Of a stretch of 64,000 bases of DNA, positions 1-10,182 are shown one piece after another. Each line of letters begins with the position of its first letter. The stretch's first letter is position 1. This stretch comes from Elusimicrobiota bacterium (GTDB lineage Bacteria > Elusimicrobiota > Elusimicrobia > UBA1565 > UBA9628). Under the pieces are notes generated by a model. The model saw only the letters and a list, made by a program, of their open reading frames with translations. It had not been told where the DNA came from and searched no databases. The stretch lies in the NCBI GenBank assembly GCA_016234805.1, contig JACRNU010000069.1, positions 62,001-126,000 on the forward strand, written 5' to 3'. The position numbers were made by a program, and so were the translations under genes.

Positions 1-2550
<2,550 letters not shown>

Positions 2551-2580
2551 GTGTCCTCCGGGTGTCGGGCCTGACACCAT

Positions 2581-3675
2581 TCATTTCTTATAGAACGGCA
2601 GTTTCACGACTTCGGCGGCGAGCCGCCGGCCGTAGAGTTCCACGGAAAGCTTCGTCCCAGGGGCCGCGGCGTCCCCCACCATGTAGCCCATCCCGATGCC
2701 GGCGCCGAGGGTGGGCGAGAAGGTCGCGCTGGTCAGCATGCCTAGCTTCTTCTCACCAGCGAACACGGCGCTCCCGGGGCGGGGCACGCCCTTGTCCACG
2801 AGCTTGACGCCGGTCATGCGGCGCTTGAGGCCCTTGTCCCGATGCTCGAGGAAGACGCTCTTTCCGATGAAGTCGCCCTTGTCGAATTTGACGACCCAGC
2901 CGTAGCCGGCCTCGAGCGAGCTGTGGTCATCATCGATGTCCTGGCCGTAGAGGAGGTAGCCGGCTTCCAGGCGCAGGGTGTCGCGGGAACCGAGGCCGCA
3001 GGGAGCCACGCCGTAGGAGCGGCCCTTGGCCACGAGGTCGTCCCAGAGGCGGCTGGCGATCTCGCCGGGCACGATGAACTCGAGCCCGTCCTCCCCGGTA
3101 TAGCCGGTGGTGGTGATGAAGGAGTGCTGGCCGAAGACATCCGCTTCCAAGGCGCAGAAACGCTTCATGCCCGCGACCGCCGGGAATTCAGCGGACACCA
3201 GCTCCAGGGCCTTGGGGCCCTGGACCGCGATCATGCCGTAGTAGTCGCTCTTGTTGGAGAGGCTGACCTCCATGCCGGAGGACTGCTTCTGGAACCAGGC
3301 GAAATCCTTGTCCGCGGTGGCGGCATTGACCACCACGAGGTAGCGTCCGGGGCCCAGACAGGAGACGATGACGTCATCCACCACCCCCCCGCGCTCGTTG
3401 GGCAGATGCGAGTACACGGCCTTGCCCGGCACGAGGCGGCCGATGTCATTGGTGTTGACCTTCTGGAGGAAGGCCAGGCTGTCTTTGCCCTCCACGAAGA
3501 CCTGCCCCATGTGGGAGACGTCGAAGAGCCCGCAGCGCTGCCGGACCGCCTGATGCTCCTTGAGGATGCCCTCGTACTGGACAGGGAGCTCCCAGCCGTG
3601 GAAATCCACCAGCTTGGCGCCCAGGCGCTTATGGCTCTCGTAGATCGGGGTGCGTCGCAGGGTGGCGGCGGTCAT
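2581..3675 (-). CDS. gcvT: Glycine cleavage system T protein (aminomethyltransferase)
   Basis: MTAATLRRTPIYESHKRLGAKLVDFHGWELPVQYEGILKEHQAVR...GLFDVSHMGQ; GYTGEDGLEF; adjacent to gcvHP. Confidence 0.97.
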   Translation of the reverse strand: MTAATLRRTPIYESHKRLGAKLVDFHGWELPVQYEGILKEHQAVRQRCGLFDVSHMGQVFVEGKDSLAFLQKVNTNDIGRLVPGKAVYSHLPNERGGVVDDVIVSCLGPGRYLVVVNAATADKDFAWFQKQSSGMEVSLSNKSDYYGMIAVQGPKALELVSAEFPAVAGMKRFCALEADVFGQHSFITTTGYTGEDGLEFIVPGEIASRLWDDLVAKGRSYGVAPCGLGSRDTLRLEAGYLLYGQDIDDDHSSLEAGYGWVVKFDKGDFIGKSVFLEHRDKGLKRRMTGVKLVDKGVPRPGSAVFAGEKKLGMLTSATFSPTLGAGIGMGYMVGDAAAPGTKLSVELYGRRLAAEVVKLPFYKK

Positions 3676-3681
3676 GGCCTC

Positions 3682-3690
3682 AATTTAGCA
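3682..3690 (-). promoter_or_regulatory. Extended -10-like element 6 nt from gcvT ATG
   Basis: Minus strand TGC-TAAATT-GAGGCC-ATG. Confidence 0.5.
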
Positions 3691-4905
3691 TTTTTTCCCG
3701 CTGCACGAAGTCCCGGCCAGGAACCCCGTGGCCCAGGCGAAATGGAGGTTGTAGCCTCCGGAGTCGCCGTCCACGTCCAGGAGCTCTCCGGTCACATAGA
3801 GCCCCTTGCGGCTCCGGGCCTCCATGGTCTCGGGAGAGACCTCGGCGAGTCGGACTCCGCCGGCAGTCACCATGGCTTCCTCCCAGGGCCTGGGCCCGCA
3901 GACCGAGAATTTCCAGGCGCTCAATCCCCGGGCCAGACCGAGCACGGCATCCTCCGTAGGACTTTCATGCAACGGAATTTCCTTTGCCCGGCCGGCCAGG
4001 TAGACCTCAGCGACCTCTTCCGGGATCGCGCCCCTCAGCAAGGCGGCCGGAGAAAGGGGCAAGAGCGCCCGGAGCCTGGCCAGGAAGAACTTCTCGAGCT
4101 CGGCATGGCTGAATTCAGGGAAAAGGTTCAGGGAGCATTCGACCTGGCGTCCTATCGCCAGGCAGACCTCTCGGCTCAGGTCCAGGCTGGCAGGCCCGGA
4201 GACGCCGTATGCCGTGAACAGGAGCTCCCCGCGGGAAGCCGCGACCTGCCTCCCGTCGACATGGGCTGACAGAGCGGCTGCCACCCGGACTCCCTGAAGC
4301 TTGCGCACCCAAGGGTCCTTGGAGACCAGAGGCACGAGGCTCGGGAAGGGCTCGACCACGGAAAGCCCGAGAGATCGCGCGAGCCGCAAGCCCCCCTCCC
4401 CTCCTCCGAGCTTGGGGCAGGAACACCCTCCGCATGCCAGGACCACGGCGTCCGCCTCGCAGCCCCCGCCCTCGGCCTCGACGACAAAGCCTCGGGGTCC
4501 GGGACGGACAGCCTTGACCTCGCGGTTGATGCGGATGTCGGCCCCGCTCAGGTTGAGCCGGGATTCGAGCACGGAGAGCACGGACCTGGCCTGGCTGGAG
4601 CGGGGAAAGAGCCTGCCGTCCGGCTCCTGGATCGTCATCAGGCCCAGTCCCTCGAAGAAGGCCAAGGACTCGGCATGGCCGAACCTGGAGAGCACGCTCC
4701 GGACGAACCCCCGGTCCCCTCCGTGGTAATGGCTGGCGTCCACGCCGGCGTTGCCGAGGTTGCACCGGCCGCCTCCGCTGGCTAGTATCTTGCGGCCGAG
4801 CCCGCGGCCCTTCTCGAAGAGCGTGACGACCGCCCCGGCTTTCGCCGCGACGATGGCGGCCACGAGCCCGGAAGCCCCGCCGCCTACCACCGCGATTCTA
4901 ATCAT
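3685..4905 (-). CDS. FAD-dependent oxidoreductase, HI0933/BaiN family
   Basis: MIRIAVVGGGASGLVAAIVAAKAGAVVTLFEKGRGLGRKILASGGGRCNLGN N-terminus; C-terminal LYVTGELLDVDGDSGGYNLHFAWATGF. Confidence 0.93.
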   Translation of the reverse strand: MIRIAVVGGGASGLVAAIVAAKAGAVVTLFEKGRGLGRKILASGGGRCNLGNAGVDASHYHGGDRGFVRSVLSRFGHAESLAFFEGLGLMTIQEPDGRLFPRSSQARSVLSVLESRLNLSGADIRINREVKAVRPGPRGFVVEAEGGGCEADAVVLACGGCSCPKLGGGEGGLRLARSLGLSVVEPFPSLVPLVSKDPWVRKLQGVRVAAALSAHVDGRQVAASRGELLFTAYGVSGPASLDLSREVCLAIGRQVECSLNLFPEFSHAELEKFFLARLRALLPLSPAALLRGAIPEEVAEVYLAGRAKEIPLHESPTEDAVLGLARGLSAWKFSVCGPRPWEEAMVTAGGVRLAEVSPETMEARSRKGLYVTGELLDVDGDSGGYNLHFAWATGFLAGTSCSGKKC

Positions 4906-4955
4906 ACACTGGAGCCCCTGCTGGTGCCAGGCACCATCCCGAAGGCACCATCCCG

Positions 4956-5759
4956 TTAGTCGAAGATGGCCCGCATGGTCTTCAAGACCGGGAAGACCTT
5001 CTCATCCTCTTTGGCGGCGTGGGCCGCGAACGCCTGGATGAAAGATCCGTAGCGGGCCAGGAACTCCTCCAGCCGGGATTCGCCCATGGCCATGGCCTGC
5101 TCGAGCAGGGGAGCGAGCTCCTGGATGGTCTTGAGCATGTCCTGGTGGTCATGGGAGAGCTCATCGAGGGTCTTGCGGAAATCTTCGGACGGGACCATGC
5201 CCTTCAGCGGAGGGAAGACCGCCTCGTCCTCGATCCTGAAATGGTCCGGCACGGCCTTGCCGAGGAAGGTCCTCATCCTCCCGGCCCAGACCTCGTCCGG
5301 CTTGAACAAGTCGGCCTTGGCCGCGAACCTGAGGACTTCCGCGGCTTCAGAGATGTCGGCATGATCCCGGATGATGACCACCACGGGATCGGCCTGGAAC
5401 TCCGGGTTGCGCAAAAGCTCGTCCGGATTGAGCTTGCGGCCCTCCTCGGTCTCCAGGAGCTTGAGGATCGGCGAGTCCGCTGGGAGCTTGGGCAGGACCG
5501 TGTGTCCGCCGCAGTGCGGGCAGGTCTCGTGCGCCCAAGCATAGTCGCGCTTGCAGTAATAGCAGTGATGCTTCCTGAAAAGCTCGAGCGCCATGATGGC
5601 CCAGCCCACGATGTTGAGCGCGGCTCCCAGGCCCGCGCCCAGGAGCGCCCTGCCCTTGGACCGGCCGATGATGAAGCCGACGATGGCTCCGCTGACCACC
5701 CACAGGAGGATGCCGGCATATATAAGGTAAACGGAGTTGAGAATCGGCGGGTTCACCAT
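4956..5759 (-). CDS. Membrane protein with zinc ribbon and C-terminal hemerythrin-like domain
   Basis: Hydrophobic N-terminus, CYYCKRDYAWAHETCPHCGGH zinc ribbon, then hemerythrin signatures RDHADI, HFRIEDEAVFP, SHDHQDM, HAAKEDEKVFP. Confidence 0.8.
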   Translation of the reverse strand: MVNPPILNSVYLIYAGILLWVVSGAIVGFIIGRSKGRALLGAGLGAALNIVGWAIMALELFRKHHCYYCKRDYAWAHETCPHCGGHTVLPKLPADSPILKLLETEEGRKLNPDELLRNPEFQADPVVVIIRDHADISEAAEVLRFAAKADLFKPDEVWAGRMRTFLGKAVPDHFRIEDEAVFPPLKGMVPSEDFRKTLDELSHDHQDMLKTIQELAPLLEQAMAMGESRLEEFLARYGSFIQAFAAHAAKEDEKVFPVLKTMRAIFD

Positions 5760-5813
5760 GGTCCGTCCATTTTACCATACACTGGTGTCAATACCCCTTA
5801 ACGTCTGACACCA

Positions 5814-6134
5814 CTAGGTGGCCAGGAGGTCGAGGAGGACTTTGGCCAGACGGCGCTTCTGGACCTCGTCCGTGAAGCGCAGTTCAGCGAGACGGTAGCC
5901 GTCGCGGTCCGTGCGCACGGCAGCGGCCAGGGCCGCGATGCGGGAGAACTCCTCCTCCCCGAGACGCATGGTGAGGAACAGCCTCTCCCCCCGCTCCACC
6001 TTGAAGCGGGTGGAGAGCATGGCCCCGCCAGGGGCCAGCGCGTCGAGCATGCCCCAGCAGTCCTGGCGCGAGGCGGTCTCGGCGAAGGAGACCATCGCGG
6101 GCACGAGACGGTGCGACCCGCGGGAGGACCTCAT
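5814..6134 (-). CDS. PilZ-like domain protein (tentative)
   Basis: 106 aa ORF; MLDALAPGGAMLSTRFKVERGERLFLTMRL resembles a PilZ core. Confidence 0.5.
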   Translation of the reverse strand: MRSSRGSHRLVPAMVSFAETASRQDCWGMLDALAPGGAMLSTRFKVERGERLFLTMRLGEEEFSRIAALAAAVRTDRDGYRLAELRFTDEVQKRRLAKVLLDLLAT

Positions 6135-7285
6135 GGTTCGGCCATGGAGTGCCTGAACACCCGGCCCGGAGCTTTTCCGGCAGGCACGGATTCAGCCGCG
6201 GTCCAGAACCTGCCGCCGTCCCAGGTCAGGGCTACGGGCCTGAGCAGCCCGTCCCGGTACTCGGGGAGGGCGACGCGGCGCGTCACCTCCTCGGGCCGCT
6301 CGAGGTTATGGCGCAGGAGCTCGCGGTTCTTGGCATCCAGGCTCCAGAGCGCCGTGCCGTCGAAGGCCAGGGCCACGGGCTTGCCCCCGGGATAAGGCCA
6401 GGTTCCCAGCACGGTGAGCTTGTCATCGCTGAGGTGCTTGCGCAGGAGGCCGATCTTGGCGTCTGCGGTCCAGAGGTAGAGACCGTCGAAGACGAGGGCG
6501 ACCGCGCCAGGCGCGGCCTTCGGGTACTCGGAGAGCCTCCGCAGCTTGTCGTCCTTCATGCGGCGCGTGATCGTGCCTACGGAGTCCAGCGCCCAGACCG
6601 CGTCCGGGCCGACCGAGAAGGAGACCGGCAGCTCCCCGGGGAAGTGCGAGACCTGCCGCACGCCCATATCCGGGACCGCGTGCACGTAGACCGACTGGGT
6701 GTACCAGTCGAGCACCCAGAGGTCCGGGCCGTTGAAGGACGCGGCGGACGGGTGCTTGTAGGGCAGGTCCCAAGTCTTCTTCTCCTCGTAGGCCTCCACG
6801 CGGAGCTTAGCAGACCGCTGGAGCGCGGCATAGCCCAGGGCCAGGCCGAAGAACAGGGAGACCGCCAGGAAGAAGATGGGCGCCGACGACGCCGGCCCGC
6901 GGAGCGGGACCACGGAGAAGGCCGTGCCCCGGGAGCGCAGGGTCTTGGACAGGGCTGCGCCGAGGTCCTCCTTGGTCCAGGGAGGAGCCACCACCTCGCA
7001 GGCGCCCAGGCGCATGAGGGTGACGGCGCGATGCGCGTCCCTCCTCTTGAGCGCGACCACCACGGGCACGAGAGGGGACACGGCCGCAATCTCGCGCACG
7101 AGGAGCTCGGCGTCCTGGTCCGGGCCGTCCGTCACGAGCATGAGGCTGGGCCGGCGCTCGCGCAGGACCTCGAGGGCCTCGCTGATGCCCGCCGCGGGAT
7201 GGGCCAGGAAGCCCGATTCCCCGGCCAGCAGGACGAGGTCCCCGCGGATGTCCGCATCGCCCGCCACCACGCCCACGGTGGGCAT
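6131..7285 (-). CDS. Degenerate receiver-like domain + TM helix + beta-propeller
   Basis: Start MPTVGVVAGDADIRGDLVLL at 7285, ATGA overlap with the upstream gene; TM APIFFLAVSLFFGLALGYAAL; propeller blades LWVLDWYTQSVYV / VWALDSVG / LWTADAK / LWSLDAK. Confidence 0.8.
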   Translation of the reverse strand: MPTVGVVAGDADIRGDLVLLAGESGFLAHPAAGISEALEVLRERRPSLMLVTDGPDQDAELLVREIAAVSPLVPVVVALKRRDAHRAVTLMRLGACEVVAPPWTKEDLGAALSKTLRSRGTAFSVVPLRGPASSAPIFFLAVSLFFGLALGYAALQRSAKLRVEAYEEKKTWDLPYKHPSAASFNGPDLWVLDWYTQSVYVHAVPDMGVRQVSHFPGELPVSFSVGPDAVWALDSVGTITRRMKDDKLRRLSEYPKAAPGAVALVFDGLYLWTADAKIGLLRKHLSDDKLTVLGTWPYPGGKPVALAFDGTALWSLDAKNRELLRHNLERPEEVTRRVALPEYRDGLLRPVALTWDGGRFWTAAESVPAGKAPGRVFRHSMAEP

Positions 7286-8628
7286 CAGCGGGCCGCCTTG
7301 GGGTCCGGGATGACGAGGACCGCTCCCTCGATGGGGAACCCGCGGTCGATCTTGCCGCGGTTGGCTTCGTAGATGAGCTCCCACAGCGAGGAATCGCCGT
7401 AGTACTGCTTGGCGATGGAGCGCAAGGTTTCGCCGGGCTGCGCCGCGTGGCGGTCCGGCCAGACCTTGGGCTTGGGCTTGGGCTTGGGCTGGGGCTTGGC
7501 CTGGGGCTTGGGCGGGATGCGCATCTCGAGGAGCTGCAGGTCGTAGGCCGTCTCATCCTTCTTCTTCATGACCTTGCGGAACTCCTCCTGCGTCTCCCGC
7601 AGGCGCGCCTCCGCCTCCTTGAGCTCGGCCTGGGTCGAGTCCCGGTTGGTACGCGAGACCTCTGTCTCGTTGTCGAGGTCCTTCTTCTTGTTGTCGAGCT
7701 CGTTGATCTGGCCCTTGAGCGTCTCCGCCTCGTTGGCCGCGTTGCCCACGAAGGCGCCGGCGAAGGGAGGCGCGCCGAAGCGGTAGTTGAAGGAAGCCTG
7801 GTACGCCCCGCCCGGGCGGAAGATGCCCGCCGGAGGGATGGCCATGCCCAAGTCGATGACGAGGGGCGAGAAGTTGAGCCCCAGGCCGAAGGCCAGCGTC
7901 TCCACCAGGTCGAGCCTCAAGCCCCGGCCCATGCGCGCCTTGAGCAAGCCCTGCATGAAGGACGCCTCGATGCCCGGGTAGAACTCGGTGAGTCCGTCGC
8001 GGATGCGCATGTCGGCCGCCAGGGTCAGGCGCTTCCTCCAGGTGTAGGAGGTCCCCAAGCCATAGACCAGGCGCGGCATGCCCACCATGGTCGTCAGGTC
8101 CATGATGGAGATGCCCAGGGCCAGGCCCATGTTGGTCCGCAGGAGCAGGCCGCCGTCCAGGCCGACCCCGAACCCCGCGCCGTCGAGGCCCTCGGCGTTG
8201 ATCATCTTGAAGTTGCCGCCGACCCGGACCGGCCTGGCCAGGTTGAGGTAGGGGACCTTGTATTCCCGGGAGAAGTGGAAGTTCACCACGTCCTTGTCGC
8301 CCCCGCGGTCCTGACGCTCTATCAGATATGCCCCGCCGATGGTCGCGGTGTTGATGGGCTCGAAAGGCCTCAGGTAGGTCAGGGCGCCGAACACCATGGT
8401 GCCGCGCGGGCTCGAATTCCTGCCCATGGTCGCCCCGAACTGGACGTACGGCGTGTTGGCGGGACCGGCGGGGTTGTAGAAGATCGCGAACGGGTCGTCC
8501 GCGGCCAGGGAATGCACCGCGTAGCCCAGGCCCATCACCCGCGCGCCCGGGATGAGGTCCTTGTACGTGGACGCCCAAACCGAAGCCGGCAGGAGGACGA
8601 GCGCCAACGACCAATGAAGGATGCGCAC
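7285..8628 (-). CDS. PorV/UPF0164-type outer-membrane barrel + coiled coil + C-terminal LysM
   Basis: GTG start. ...GARVMGLGYAVHSLAADDPFAIFYNPAGPA (PorV-type start), coiled coil LKGQINELDNKKKDLDNETEVSRT..., KPQAKPQPKPKPKPK linker, LysM AAQPGETLRSIAKQYYGDSSLWELIYEANRG. Confidence 0.85.
   Translation of the reverse strand: MRILHWSLALVLLPASVWASTYKDLIPGARVMGLGYAVHSLAADDPFAIFYNPAGPANTPYVQFGATMGRNSSPRGTMVFGALTYLRPFEPINTATIGGAYLIERQDRGGDKDVVNFHFSREYKVPYLNLARPVRVGGNFKMINAEGLDGAGFGVGLDGGLLLRTNMGLALGISIMDLTTMVGMPRLVYGLGTSYTWRKRLTLAADMRIRDGLTEFYPGIEASFMQGLLKARMGRGLRLDLVETLAFGLGLNFSPLVIDLGMAIPPAGIFRPGGAYQASFNYRFGAPPFAGAFVGNAANEAETLKGQINELDNKKKDLDNETEVSRTNRDSTQAELKEAEARLRETQEEFRKVMKKKDETAYDLQLLEMRIPPKPQAKPQPKPKPKPKVWPDRHAAQPGETLRSIAKQYYGDSSLWELIYEANRGKIDRGFPIEGAVLVIPDPKAAR
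7465..7512 (-). repeat. Low-complexity Pro/Lys codon repeat (KPQAKPQPKPKPKPK linker)
   Basis: Plus-strand cttggg tandem repeats. Confidence 0.8.
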
Positions 8629-8664
8629 CGGCTATAAATATAGCGCGCCCTGATTACAGAATCA

Positions 8665-10182
8665 TTATGGGAAGCGGGCGCGGTCCGCGGCCTTTTCCAG
8701 CCTGTCCCGGACATCCGGGCCGGGGTTCGCCCCAAGGCCGGCGCTGAAGGCCGCGGCCGCGGCTTCCCGGTCGCCCCCATCCAGGAGGCACATCCCCTTG
8801 CCGAGCCAGGCTTCAGGAAGGCCCGGCCAAGAGCCCGCAAGGACAGCCGCGCAATTGACGGCGCCCTGGTAGTGGCTCGCCGCTTCCGCAAACCTGCGCT
8901 GGAGGTGGAAGATGCGTCCCACCCTGAGCCAGTAGTCGCAGACCCCGCGTTCCGACGCGGGGATGGTCCTGAGGACCCGGTCGAGTTCCTGCCGCGCCTG
9001 GCTGAAGGAACCCGCGGCCGCCAGACGGTCCGCGGCGGAGAACCGTTCATCCGCGCTCACGACCGGGAGGATGGGAGGCCTAGTCCGCGGGACAGCCCGG
9101 GGTTCGGTCCTGCCGGCGACCGGACCTGTCCCTGCGGCTGCCTCCGGCTGGGGAAGGACTTCCGGCACAGGCGCGGCCGGAGCCTCCAGGTCCGAAGGGG
9201 GAGCAGGCAACGGAGGAGGACGCCCAGCGACTGCGAGGACCTGCCGCCCTTGCGCCAGGCCCCAACGCGCGGAAAGCCCGAAGCGGTGGACCGCGCCGAG
9301 CAGGCCCGCGGACACGAACGCGTAGTCGAACTTGTAGTTCGCGAAGGCTAGGCCCAGGCCCGTGGAAAAGCCGCTCTCGATGCCGGAATATTTCCCGAGC
9401 CCCTCGCCCAGTGCCGAATCGAACCCTGCCCTCAAGGCGAGGACGCGGTTCACCGCGATCTCCAGGCCGGTCTTGAGGGCTGCCTCGCCGTTCCTGGGAA
9501 CGAGGAAGTCCAAGCCTCCGGACCAGCGGCCCCATTCCACGCCGATGCCTGCCCGGAACTGCTCGGGCAGACGGTAGCCGGCCAGGCCCGCGGCCGAGCC
9601 GATGTTCTGGTACGCGGCTCCGGCCGAGAACCTCCCAAAGAGGCGGCGCATGAGCACGCCCAGGTCGATCGCTCCCGCGCCCGCGTCGCGCTCCATGATG
9701 GATTCCTCGACCCACTTGCCCACCGCTCCCACGCCCAGGCTGCCGTCCGGCCCGGTGAGCGCCCAGCCGCAGCCTCCGCTGACCAGGCGCGACCAGGGCT
9801 TGAAGGTCCCGGTGATGCTGTACCCGCCCGACGGGTCCGCCTCGGTGGCCACGAAGGTCCCGGCCTCGAGATAGGAGACCCCCACTCCTGCACCGCCGGA
9901 CCGGCCCAAGCCCTTGCCTGCCGCGAGCCAGCCCTGGTTCATGCCCTGGTACATCGACGCGTAGGAAGCCTCGAACTCGTTGCTCTGCAGGAAGGCCAAG
10001 CCCGCGGGATTCCACTCGAGTCCGCCGGAGAGATCGCCGGCCAGGGACGCGTAGGCGCCGCCCATGCCCAGGCCGCGCACGCCGTTGTCCATGAGCAGGA
10101 TGTCGCCGCCCGTGGCCCCCCCGGCGGACGCGGGCCCCGCGGCCAGCATCGCTGTCAACGCCAAGAGTATCCGGGGGATCAT
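8665..10182 (-). CDS. PorV/UPF0164-type outer-membrane protein with C-terminal TPR region
   Basis: Start at 10182 (MIPRILLALTAMLAAGPASAGGATGGDILLMDNGVRGLGMGGAYASLAGDLSGGLEWNPAGLAF), ATGA overlap with the beta-helix gene; C-terminal TPR-like SFSQARQELDRVLRTIPASERGVCDYWLRVGRIFHLQRRFAEAASHY. Confidence 0.85.
   Translation of the reverse strand: MIPRILLALTAMLAAGPASAGGATGGDILLMDNGVRGLGMGGAYASLAGDLSGGLEWNPAGLAFLQSNEFEASYASMYQGMNQGWLAAGKGLGRSGGAGVGVSYLEAGTFVATEADPSGGYSITGTFKPWSRLVSGGCGWALTGPDGSLGVGAVGKWVEESIMERDAGAGAIDLGVLMRRLFGRFSAGAAYQNIGSAAGLAGYRLPEQFRAGIGVEWGRWSGGLDFLVPRNGEAALKTGLEIAVNRVLALRAGFDSALGEGLGKYSGIESGFSTGLGLAFANYKFDYAFVSAGLLGAVHRFGLSARWGLAQGRQVLAVAGRPPPLPAPPSDLEAPAAPVPEVLPQPEAAAGTGPVAGRTEPRAVPRTRPPILPVVSADERFSAADRLAAAGSFSQARQELDRVLRTIPASERGVCDYWLRVGRIFHLQRRFAEAASHYQGAVNCAAVLAGSWPGLPEAWLGKGMCLLDGGDREAAAAAFSAGLGANPGPDVRDRLEKAADRARFP

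Noticed and set aside
7447-8637. 396-aa plus-strand ORF starting MAVRPDLGLGLGLGLG
   Set aside because: Antisense of the LysM/PorV gene; its GLGL repeat is the complement of the KP linker codons.
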